Origin: Monosiga brevicollis MX1
Lineage: Eukaryota > Opisthokonta > Choanoflagellata > Craspedida > Salpingoecidae
DNA: 64,000 bases
Reading direction: 5' to 3'
NCBI RefSeq assembly: GCF_000002865.3
Contig: NW_001865074.1
Coordinates: 269,123-333,122, forward strand
The notes beneath the pieces were generated by a model. The model was not told the DNA's origin. It made no database searches and worked only from the letters and a program-made list of their open reading frames with translations. Numbering within the stretch: the stretch's first letter is position 1; every line of letters starts with the position of its first letter. This document shows positions 12,314 through 23,135 of this stretch, piece after piece. The position numbers and the translations under genes are program-made.

Positions 12314-13624
12314 ATGGATAAGCAAATGTTTAATCTAAAGGTCAGCTGTCTTGCGCGGCGCCTTCTGTGACCCGATGTTCCACCAGTGGCCAAGGATCTC
12401 ATCATCGTTCCTCCTGGTCTCGCCTCTCTTACGTTTCTCTGATTTTGGTTCCGTTAGCTGGCGGTCAAGCAGCTAGAGCGCATGGCCAAGAAGGCGGAGA
12501 AGGATGAAAAGTCGGAGCGCACCAAGATCAAAAAGGCAAGCGAGCAGATGTCATCCGGCTTGCTGGGCGTATGCTTTGTACATTGGCGCTTCAGGGATCG
12601 TGTGCCTCATGGACTCGGCGCGGGCTGGCATCAACCCCTATAGGCCATGGAGAAGGGCAATCAAGAGAATGCCCGCATTCATGCCGAAAACGCGATTCGC
12701 AACCACAATCAGCACACCCAGTTTCTGCGCATGTCCGCGCGTGTTGATGCCGTGGTGCAGCGCGTACAGACAGCCATCACCATGCAAAAAGTGTCCGTTT
12801 CCATGAAGGGCGTCGTTAAGAGCATGGACCGTGCCATGAGCGCCATGAATCTCACGCAGGTTTGTCGAGTCGCCCCACCCACCTTTGCGCGCGTTGCAAG
12901 CACACAACTGCGCCCTCCAGAGGGTCACGTTGCAAGTCGTGGGCATCGTGGCTGTGCATGGACATATCCACACTGAAACTCACCCATCTGCGGCTGGGGT
13001 CTGGTTGGGTGAATGTAGCTGAGTCAACTGATGGAGAAGTTTGAACAGGTGCGTGTGCTCGTGTGCCAACTCGGCTGTGTTCGTGCCATTGGTCCGGTGC
13101 CCTCTCCCTCACCACATGGGCGTCACTCTGCGTAGCAATTCGAGGACCTTGATGTTCAAACGGCCGTTATGGACGGTGCCATGTCCTCCACCACTGCACA
13201 ATCCATGCCTCCGGTAAGCATTTGTTTGCCCGTGCCGTTTGTGTGAGGAGTTATGGTGGGGCATGCCCGAACCGAGTGTGGTAGAAACTTGGTATCTGAC
13301 GTCTCTTGAACGCGTCTGTCCCGCTTTGACCTTTTTGCTGGAAAACAGGATCAAGTGGATGCGCTGATCAATCAAGTCGCCGATGAGCATGGGCTCGAGC
13401 TTGGAGAAGCATTGGGGTCAGCGCCCACCGCTGCCCAGCAAGCTGCCGCCGAACAGGTTCGCATGACATTGCCATTTTGCCGACTCGTGCTCGCACCCAC
13501 CATTTGAGTCTTGCTTGGATGCGTCTTTTGTGCGCACACGTCCTCAACGCACATACACGCTCGCCTGCTGTGTTTTTAATAGGACGACCTCTCCCAGCGA
13601 CTGGCGCGCTTGCGCGAACAGTGA
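12314..13624 (+). CDS. CHMP1: CHMP1, ESCRT-III subunit (Did2)
   Basis: Seven exons (12314-12340, 12458-12535, 12644-12859, 13019-13048, 13136-13213, 13349-13456, 13583-13624) sum to 579 nt, giving 192 residues; human CHMP1A has 196. The N-terminus MDKQMFNLK, the basic helix KQLERMAKKAEKDEKSE, ARIHAENAIRNHNQ and FLRMSARVDAV match CHMP1A/B closely. The C-terminus QRLARLREQ is the MIT-interacting motif (MIM1) that recruits VPS4, spastin and LIP5. ESCRT-III filaments constrict membranes in multivesicular body formation, cytokinetic abscission and membrane repair. The second intron begins with GC (AAG|gcaagc at 12536), a GC-AG intron; all others are GT-AG. The gene shares its upstream spacer with the ANTH gene. 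Confidence 0.95.
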
Positions 13625-14569
13625 TTGCATGCTGGCTCTCCTGTTCTTCATCCATGGTCAAATGTCTTTCCCACCTTTGTTCTGTTACCGGTGCATCCCG
13701 GCTTGTGTGCCGTGTGCTATCAAGGGTTGCTCGGATCACACCGACCAGCCCAGTGCCTGCCCCTTAAGCTCCTCCTAATCCATCCAAGATGGCTCCACCA
13801 GCTTGTCAGCCTTTTCATCCAGCTTACAAGCAAAACCCCATCTCATCCAATTACCGTGTTACATGTGGACACTGCTCAGCCGTTACGCATCCATCGTTAC
13901 CAAATGTCAGATTTAGTTCGAACCGAAAACAGGTGTCAACACATGTTGTGTTTAACCTTGTGGTGGCACTTCTGGTTGAGAGCCGGCGCTGAGTCTCTCT
14001 CTCTCTCTCGGTGCGGCGCACACTGACTGACCTTGACCTGACTGGTGATGGGGGGGGAGACGGGTGGGCTGGGGAGGGGTCAGGGGGAGGTGTGTGTGCG
14101 CGTGTGCGCGTGTGCGCGTGTGTGAGATTGGGGCGGGGAATGGAAGGGGAGGGGGAAAATGCAGCACGGATCGTGCAGATAAAGTGAATGGCTTGCTTGA
14201 TGCCATCTGATGGCTCACCCTCGTGTCTCATCTCATGGCCCTCTTCTTCTTTTTTTTTTCTCGTGTGCAGCAAGTGTAGGCTTGTGCTTGGTTGAGGGTG
14301 GGCGTTGTGACACGCTTGCTAAGCTGCGCACTCTTTTATTGCTCCAACACTTTCTCCAGCTCACGCCACGGCGATCAGTTCCGTGGAGGGTTTCATCAAG
14401 ATAGCCGCATTTCGACCGAACGTACGTCAACGTTCTTGTCCCGTACACGCGCGCCGAGGCGCCCCCTAGCCAGGACCAGAGTGTGGCGCGCCTTGTTGCT
14501 TGTGCTCAAGGCTCGTTTGCTTGTGCTTCATGCCTCGTCTGCTCTAGTCGCTGGCCTGAAATCGCCACC
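13625..14569. other. Spacer between CHMP1 3' end and EFTUD2 5' end
   Basis: No coding sequence recognised. It includes a CT run at 13993-14009, a G-rich and (GTGTGCGC)-type stretch at about 14048-14122, a TGTCAGA heptamer near 13905 and a T homopolymer near 14250. The EFTUD2 ATG follows a strong Kozak-like GCCACC at 14564-14569. Confidence 0.45.
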
Positions 14570-17500
14570 ATGGACAACGACCTGTATGATGAGTTTGGCA
14601 ACTACATCGGTCCCGATCTGGACTCGGACGATGAGGTCGAGGAACTTCCCGATGAGGAGCACTTCCAAGAGGCTCGCACCCACGCCATGATGGTTCGTAC
14701 TCACACAAGCGCAGTCCTGACAGGCCAATCACACTTGTCTTTCGTGGTTGGTGTGTGTCGATGCGAGTGGCGCGAGTGTGTCAGCCTTACGATCTCGCTC
14801 TGTCCACGGCAGGATGACGATGAGGACGATGAGGCCAGCGCGCAGATCCCCGAGGCGACTGGCATGGATCAAGAGCCAGATGTGTCAGCCAGTCAAGCCA
14901 TCGTGCTGCATGAGGACAAAAAGTATTATCCAACCGCCGAAGAGGTTTACGGCCCTGATGTGGAAACCGTCGTTCAGACCGAGGATGCACAAATGCTCTC
15001 AGAGCCCATTGTGGCACCCGTGCGCAAGGTCGCTCACACACAGCTCGAAGATGAGCTTCCAGCTACCGTCTATGAGAAGGAGTGCGTTTCGACTTTTGCT
15101 TTGCAGCGTTTTTTCCCCCTTGCCCTCCCCTATTCTTTTGAGTTTGCGGCCAGCGCGCATCCTCATGGCTTCCCCGCCATGGTCTCCGGTCTGCTGTATC
15201 GTCACCTGACTTTGGACTTCTTGCCATTCCTTCCCGCGTAACCATCCCATCCAAAAAAAAAGGTTTTTGGCCCGCATGATGGAAACACCAGAACTGACGC
15301 GCAACGTCGCCTTTGTTGGACATCTCCACTCTGGTAAATCGACCCTCCTGGATATGCTCATTGAGGAGACCCACGAGGTGGAATGGGGTCCGGAAGCCAC
15401 CACCAAGCCCATTCGCTACGGCGGTACGTGCTTGACTATGCTCTTGTGCCACAAGGAGCTATTTTTCTTTTGTTTTCGTCCTATACCGCGCTAAGACCGC
15501 TGCCCGGTGCTTGTGCTCACAACACGCGGCCGTGTAGACATGCTGTTCACCGAGCAGGAGCGTGGTTTGTCCATCAAAAGCACGCCCATGACGTTTGTAC
15601 TGCCAGATACACGTGGCAAATCACATCTGGTCAACGTCATGGACACGCCAGGCCACGTGGATTTTATCGATGAGGTGACCGCTGCGGTGCGCCTGGCCGA
15701 TGGCGTCGTGGTCGTTGTTGATGCCGTCGAAGGCGTCATGCTCAACACGCATCGGGTCATCAAACAAGCCGCACTGGCCCGAGTGCCCATCACCCTCATC
15801 ATCAACAAGGTCGATCGCCTCATCCTTGAGCTCAAGCTGCCCCCTGCCGACGCCTACCACAAGCTCAAGCACACCCTTGACGAGGTCAACAGCATCGTCA
15901 TGACGTATAGCGAGGGTCTCGAAGACGTTGCCTTATCCCCTCTCAAGGTCCGAGTCCTTTTCAGACCCCGTACACCCCCGGATTTCTTTCGAGCCTTCAA
16001 TCTTGCATTGGCGCCACGGCATCGGTCCATGGCCCACACAGCCTTGACCTCCCTTCTGACTCGCTTTTCCAGCTCACGGGGTGATTTGATTTTGCGCCTG
16101 TCCTACGTTGTCCGGGCTTGTTGCATGCTGGGCCTTGCGATAGGGTAACGTGTGTTTTGCCAGTGGTCTGTATGGATTCTGTTTCAACTTGTTCTCCTTT
16201 AGCAAGCTCTACCAGGAGCACTATGCCGCCGATTTCAATCCCATTGCTCTGGCGCAACGGTTATGGGGTGACCTGTGGTTCAACGAGGAAACTCGTTCCT
16301 TCGTCCGCAAGCCACCCAACAGCAAATCCAACCGCTCCTTTGTACAATTTATCCTCGAGCCCATGTACAAGCTCATGGGACAGGTGTGTTTTTGTTTGCC
16401 ACGAGCTCGCCGCCGTTGCGCCGTGCAGAACACGTCTTTTTCTCATTCGCATCGTACCATGCTTCAAAATTAAACTCCATTTTTTTTGGTTTTGAATAGG
16501 TTGTCGGAGACGTTGATGGTTCTCTGGAATCCACCCTGCGGGATGTTGGCATCTCACTTAGCCACGAGGAGCGCAAACTCAACATCCGCCCTTTGCTCAA
16601 GGTCGTTTGCCGCCGCTTTTATGGCGAGTCTCTGGGCTTTACTGACATGCTCCGTGACTTTGTCCCTTCGCCCGTGGCCAATGCTCCACGCAAGGTGCGT
16701 GATCGATGCCCTGCTTGCAAATACAGAAGACTGGTCTCGTCACACGCTCCTGTCGTCGGGTCCTCGGAGATTCCCAATCAATGGCTGTCGTTGGCCAAGC
16801 ACCCAGACAAGCTTGTCTAAGAGCTTGTTCCTCATACCGGCCTGCATTCGTACATCAACTTTCTGTGCTCCCCGTTGCAGGTGGAGCTCAACTACTCAGG
16901 GCCTTTGAGCGAGGACGATGAGCTGGCTCGTGCTATGATGACGTGCGACCCCAAGGGCCCGCTCATGGTCAACATCACCAAGTTGCTGGTTTCGCAGGAC
17001 GGCTCACGTTTCGATGCCTTTGGTCGGGTCATGAGTGGTACCCTCGAGGCACACACAGATGTCAAGGTGGGCCAGCGCCTGTGCTCGATTTGTTTATGGT
17101 CACTACCCCTGTGTTCTGGTCTTTCGCTTTGAGGGCGGCAGGAGCTGTTTGTATGCGCCTCTGCACCTCAAGGTTCCAGCAGGGCAGCTCATGGATCATG
17201 TGCCCATGTCACTGTCTAGGTGTTGGGAGAGAACTACACGGTCGACGACCCGGAGGATTCTTGCATCGAGCGCATTTCCCACTTGTATGTGTCAGAGGCT
17301 CGCTACCGCATCGAGGTCAACCGGGTGCCTGCCGGCAACTGGGTGCTGATCCAAGGCATCGACGCACCCATCAACAAGACGGCCACCTTGACTGATGCAA
17401 AGAGCGACGATGATGTACATATCTTCCGCCCACTCAGTTTTGATACCACCGCACCGATCAAGATTGCCGTGGAACCCGTCAACCCATCAGAGCTGCCCAA

Positions 17501-18722
17501 GATGACGGATGGCCTGCGTAAAATCAACAAGAGCTATCCGCTCGTTACCACTCGGGTCGAAGAGTCGGGTGAGCACGTGATTATGGGTACTGGCGAGCTC
17601 TACCTGGACTGCATCATGCATGATCTTCGCAAGATGTACGCAGAGATTGACATCAAGGTCGCTGACCCCAGCGTGGGTTTCTGCGAGACGGTTGTGGAGA
17701 CCTCCACTCTCAAGTGCTTCGCCGAGACTCCCAACCAGCGCAACAAGCTGACCATGGTTGCCGAGCCGCTTGATCGCGGCCTGGCCGAAGACATTGAGAA
17801 CAAAATTGTTTCCCTTGACTGGCCCAAGAAGAAAGTCAGTGAATTTTTCAAGACCAAGTACGAGTGGGACGTTCTGGCAGCCCGCTCCATCTGGTCGTTT
17901 GGTCCCACGAGCAACGGCCCCAACGTACTCCAAGACGACACGCTGCCGGCTGAAGTGGACAAAAAGCTTCTGTTTTCCGTTCGCAGTTCCATTGTCCAGG
18001 GCTTTCAATGGGCTTCGCGTGAGGGCCCACTTTGCGATGAGCCCATGCGCAACTGCAAGTTCAAACTCTTGGACGCACAAATTGCTGAGACGCCCATCCA
18101 GCGCAGTGGTGGTCAAATTATCCCCACTGCGCGCCGCGTCGCTTACTCGGCCTTTTTGATGGCCACCCCCCGCTTGATGGAACCTTACAACTTTGTTGAA
18201 ATTCAAGCCCCCGCCGATTGCGTGGCTGCCATTTACAACGTCCTGCCCCGTCGTCGTGGTCATGTCACTGAGGAGAGCCCCAAGCCTGGCAGCCCTCTCT
18301 ACACCATCAAGGTATGGATCAATCGGTTCCTTATTCGGCATGCCTTCACACTTGTTCGGTCGCTTGTCAATGTCATGTTCCTTGCTTATTTATTTCATGT
18401 TGATCGTGTTCTCGCGCAGGCCTTGATTCCTACCATTGATTCATTTGGGTTTGAGACGGACTTGCGCATGCACACCCAAGGTCAAGCCTTTGCTTTGTCT
18501 GTCTTTGATCACTGGCAGATTGTTTCCGGGGATCCCTTGGACAAGTCGGTTGTGATTCAGCCCTTGCAGCCCTCGCCTGCCCCGCATCTGGCGCGCGATT
18601 TTATGATCAAGACGCGTCGTCGCAAGGGTCTTTCCGAGGACGTCAGCATCAACAAGTTTTTCGACGACCCCATGCTCCTCGAGCTGGCCCGAGAAAATGT
18701 TGTGCTCGGAGACAGCTATTAA
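14570..18722 (+). CDS. EFTUD2: EFTUD2/Snu114, U5 snRNP GTPase
   Basis: A multi-exon EF-2-like GTPase, roughly human size (about 970 residues). The acidic N-terminus [21 protein letters not shown] is the EFTUD2 signature. G-domain motifs are G1 GHLHSGKS (about 15318), G3 DTPGH (15642) and G4 NKVD (15806). EF-2-like domains II-V follow, with [54 protein letters not shown] and a C-terminus with [20 protein letters not shown] and [22 protein letters not shown]. The protein contacts PRP8 and BRR2 in U5 snRNP and regulates spliceosome activation and disassembly. Visible exon starts include 14813, 15263, 16501, 16881 and 17220; the last intron is about 18313-18420. The acceptor at 15262 follows an A-run instead of a pyrimidine tract. 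Start chosen at a GCCACCATGG context. Confidence 0.95.
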
Positions 18723-19068
18723 TCAACTGGGCTTGCCGTCCCGCAAACACGAGTACAGAGAAGCCAACCACCAAACATAAGAGGGCTTCCAACCGCTGCT
18801 GCAAGTAGCCGACAGCAGGCGGACGGATCCAACGACGAGCTGGCTCGCATTGTGGTTTTTCAACACGACCTCGTGGGGAGTATCAGCCCGCCGAGGCGTG
18901 AAGAGGTGATGATGAGGGAAACGAGAAGAAAAAAATTTAAATAAAAAATTGAACAAAAGTGAAACAACCCGTTTTATTGATCACGCGAAGAATGTTGGGC
19001 CACTACGCGTCTTTCGGCAAAATTCACGTCAGAGCATACATTGGACTTTGTGGGTCGTGTCTTTCCGA
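18723..19068. other. Convergent spacer between EFTUD2 and acyl-CoA oxidase
   Basis: A short 3'-3' spacer with an A-rich stretch at 18920-18960 (AAAAAAATTTAAATAAAAAAT), probably the polyadenylation region of one or both genes. No gene is seen. Confidence 0.45.
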
Positions 19069-22000
19069 TTATAGTTTGGGCATGCCAAGCATGGCCCGCG
19101 AAAACTTCATCAGGGGTTGCAGATGCTCTTGTACCGCGCGAGTGACCTGTACCGCAAGAGGCAAGCGAAATGAGTACTTGCAACCCTTCTTTGAGAGATC
19201 TTCTCTTTGAGGGGGTTTTTTTTTCTCTTGTTTGTATGTTCCAGGCAGCATACCGGCGTAGCATTGAGAGTGCTCTTTTGAGCGGCAGCGTAAAGAGCTT
19301 CGTACACTTGTCCTGGCACACGAGTCATCGCATCAGAAACCAAGTTAGAAAAAAAATAAAAAAGCAAACAGACAACCAAAGGCAACACCACCATCGATGG
19401 CTCGACGCCAAAGCACGTGACCAACCATCATAGCGCCCCAGGGCACTGTTCAGGAAGTGATCCGACAGGTCAAAGGCATCCACAAGGGCTACAGCGTCGC
19501 GCCGTACCACTGCCAACAGCTTTGTGACCTAAAGGATGACGGTTTCATCGTCAGAGGCACGTTGTGTCGCCTGCTGATGGTGGCATCAACATTGCAGTTG
19601 GCCGTCACACGTACAGCCGTGCTCAAGTGCTGAACATCCATGGCAGACAAAAGGTTTGCCAGCTGCAGTGCTGGGGCCTGTGCCTGGATCAACTTGAGGG
19701 CCAGCAGGGAGCGCAAGCTTTCCAGCGCACGCCGAGCGGTGTCGGCGATACTAGGTGTTGCAATGCCACCCTCCAGGAGTCGAAGCATCACAACCTATCG
19801 ACCATCCGCCACGCATGATATTGTCAGCATGCTTGCATGCTCAAGCTTGGCACCTTGGGCGGTGGCAGGGGTGTCAGGGTGGCTGACCTGACTGTGCTCG
19901 AGCGCAGCCGCGGAAAGTGGCTCGGCCGCGTTATTCCAAGCCTTGCCTTTGGAGGTACTGCCCAACTGCCGGTCAAGTTCACGCACGGCGGCCGCCAATG
20001 ACCTACAGAGGCAGTCGCAGACACAAACACTTGAGATGCCGAGCCGCTCTCATGACGAGGCCCACAAATTCGTTTGACGCACAGGCAAGCCTTGGCCTCC
20101 AAGACGCGGCTTTGAATCTTCCAGTGCAACCAGGCATCCTATAGGAAATGAGAGCATCCGAATGTGAGTTCCCACACGTGGTGGCGATCATGGTCGGTCA
20201 GTCCCACAAGCAAAAAATGGCTCACGCACCGGGCCATCCAGGTTGAGTGGTTTAGAAGTGTGACTCGGCTTTGTAGCTTGGCCAATGTAGGACATCTCCG
20301 GAGCCAAGTTGCGGCCTTTGGCGGCTTGGCGAAAACATTTGACCAGGTAGCGCGCACACTGCAGCTTCATCACATTGTTCTCCCCTTCATAAGTGCAAGC
20401 AGGCACGTAATCCTGATAAAAGTCAGGCAAGCCTGAAAAGCGCGAATAGCCGTGTCCACCGCAGGCTTTTCGGCATGTCTAGGCCACAGACCGCGAGGAA
20501 AAAGAAGGATATGAGAGGGGCTATGAACGTTCTTGATGCGCGCAGATGATCTCTGTCATCTGCAAGCCAAACGATTGTCTCACCTCGAGTCCCTCAGAGG
20601 CAATGGTGGTCACCAGGGCCTTCAACCCCGTGGTGGTGCCGTGGACGTACTCAAGCATGGAAAGATCAGCGCGGTTGAGCGACGCCTGCATATTCAACGT
20701 CATCCACGCATGAGAGCGGCACTCATGCTTCGTGTTATGACTGATGAACCCGGCTCACCTGAAGGTCTTGGTACATCTTGATCAAGTGTTGGCCAGCGAA
20801 ATGGCAGGCGTACGCCCAACCGAGGAGGGGAAATAGCTGTTGCTGCGAGCTATTGTAATCCAACACTTGCGTCTCTTTCGAAGCCGTTTCCTCAAGCAGC
20901 GATTGACGTCGCACAACTCCATAGCGAATGGCAATCTATTGTGGGATGCAAAGTCATTCGCACAGGTTTGATGTCTGTCACACACCTTTCCAGGAAGGAT
21001 GCGCTCGCGATACAAACCGTCGTGGCAGCCTGGAGATGGCGCGCGGCATCTGAGATCATGACACTATATGACGATCAGGGACACACAGTGCCGTCCCACA
21101 TGAGATCATGCCGCGGTGTCACAAGCTCTACAGCACACGGTCCATCATGGCCTGGCTGACCTGCGCACGTAAATCATCGTCCCGTAGCTTAGCTTGGTGT
21201 TTGGGGGCCGAGTGTATGCACCGCTTTCGGACACCTGTGCAAAATCGTCCGGGCGTTCGGGCGACCACACGTGAATCCAGACTGGGGATGGCTTGGGGTC
21301 CTGAGAGCGACGTGGTCGCGCGATCGTGACGGAGGTAGCAAGAGGCGCAGACCTGAGCAAACTTCATCAGCATCTGATCGCGAGGGATGCGGACGTGGTC
21401 CAACTTCAAAAAGCCGTTGTCCATCGAGTCATATCCCAGCTTGGGACCAATGTCCCCCACGGAGACGCCCGGTAGCGGCTAGTGCAGGCGTGCCCGAAAC
21501 ACATTTTGTTGAGTCATCTACGTGGACAAAACCTTCTGCCGGAGGAGAAGAGGGTGTACCTTGTGCGAATCAAGGTCTCGAATCTGTACGATAAAGGCAT
21601 GGGGTCCATGATCCTGGCCTTGCGTGAGAAGACGAGCCATGACGACGCAATGTGTGGCCGATGTGCCCAGGGTACCCGGCCACCACTTTGTCGCCGTCAA
21701 CGTGGGCCTGTGCTTGTTGACGAGTTTGCAGCAACAAGAGTACAGACAGAAGAGAGTAGAGATTAGCCTGCCCATGAGCAGGTGACGACAACAGCGCGCA
21801 GCAAGCAAACACAGCGGGATACCGACATGTGAAGCACAAACTGCTTTGTGGCCGGGTCATAGGTAGCCGTTGTCTCCAAACCGCGCAGAAAGGTACCGTG
21901 CCCCATTTCCGTCTGGTGTCAGATGCCATGGCGAGCGATGAGCGCAGCGGTGTTGGTGCACCCGCACCACGCAGAGTCGCGCCGTACAGGTATATCGGCA

Positions 22001-22697
22001 AGCAAGCCTACCTGCGCGTAAGTTCCAACGATGCGCAGTGACTGTGCCAAGGGAAGCCACTTTTTCTGTTGCTCGGGAGTGCCTTGACCCTTGATGGCAG
22101 GTATAAACATCACCTAGGGCGTAGGAGAATCTGGTACTGAGCACTAGGGGAACCCAGCCGAGCGCTGGGCGCAGCCAGTACATACCCAATGCAGCCCCAA
22201 AGGCAGTTGCTCGCGAATGCACAGACGCATGACGATCGATTCCTCCTCGGATAGGTTGTGCTGTTTGACGAGCTGCACCAATCGCGATGTCTTTTCCATG
22301 GCTCTCGTGTACCTGTGGGGTGTGGTGAGTTTGCGAGGCGCGGTGAACGACTCGCTCATCACCGAGGTCAAGCTGCTGGGCCGAGGTCCCAAAGACGCAT
22401 TTCATGTCAGTACAACGCTATCTTCTCATACCGTTCCTCGCGGGACGCAAAGTAGTAGTCATCCACCCGAAAGACGGGGTCCTCTTCAATGAGCCGCCGC
22501 ACGGCATTAAAGCGCTCCAGTCGAGCCTGAGGAGCAGTTCTCAGCAGCATCATCAAGCCAAGAGACGATCCTGAATGCTGCAAGGAGAGCAAGTGTAAAA
22601 GGTACAGTCGTCTCACCTGGCCGCCGTAGAGGTGTGGGGTCAAGGCCTTGGGATCAAAGCTAGCGCCAGCGCGCTCAGCTTTCAGATCTGGATTCAT
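19069..22697 (-). CDS. ACOX1: Peroxisomal acyl-CoA oxidase (ACOX1-like)
   Basis: Starts [16 protein letters not shown], almost the human ACOX1 N-terminus, and extends over at least 12 exons. Recognised blocks in order are [26 protein letters not shown] + [20 protein letters not shown] (FAD/substrate site), [85 protein letters not shown] and [19 protein letters not shown] near the C-terminus. The enzyme performs the first, H2O2-producing, step of peroxisomal beta-oxidation. The last exon (about 19143-19069) ends GMPKL, a variant of the SKL-type peroxisomal targeting signal. The (GA)n tract immediately upstream of the ATG on the plus strand is (CT)n on the sense strand. Some middle exons (19400-21100) are only partly resolved. 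ACOX1 versus ACOX2/3 is inferred from the N-terminus. Confidence 0.9.
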
Positions 22698-22699
22698 GA

Positions 22700-22775
<76 letters not shown>

Positions 22776-23135
22776 TTGGTCGGTTTGAGAAAGAAGTAAA
22801 GAGCAGCAGCAGAGCAGCAGCAGCAAAGAAAAGTAGAGAGAGAGAGAAACTGTGTTCGCCTTCATGCAAGGGTTTGCTGACATTTCGGGCTGTTGTTTAT
22901 GCTCTGATCTCTCCCTCTCTCTAACCACTTGCTCTTGATGCCTTTCTCTCTCTTTCTCCAATTCAGCTCTCTCTCTCTCTCATCTCTCTCTGCTCAGTGG
23001 ATATTTATGATTTTGTTTAGGGGTCCATAGAAAGCACTCAATTTTTCACACGCATGTGGCTTGCGTTTTGACCGAAGCACTGCAGGGGTGAGCACTGCAG
23101 GGGTGAGCCATGACGGTGGTTCAGACAGTAAACAA
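22698..23135. repeat. (GA)n microsatellite upstream of acyl-CoA oxidase and RTK A 3' region
   Basis: A perfect (GA)n run at about 22703-22772 directly adjoins the acyl-CoA oxidase ATG, followed by GGTTTGGTCGGTTTGAGA, AGCAGCAGC-type words and further GA (22834-22850) and CT runs (22910-22996). The GGTTTGGTCGGTTTGAGA word recurs near 32895 upstream of RTK A. A 13-bp direct repeat (CACTGCAGGGGTG type) lies at 23078-23105. No gene is seen. Confidence 0.7.

Noticed and set aside
17487-18341. 284-codon minus-strand ORF
   Set aside because: Antisense shadow of the long EFTUD2 exon, reflecting its codon bias.
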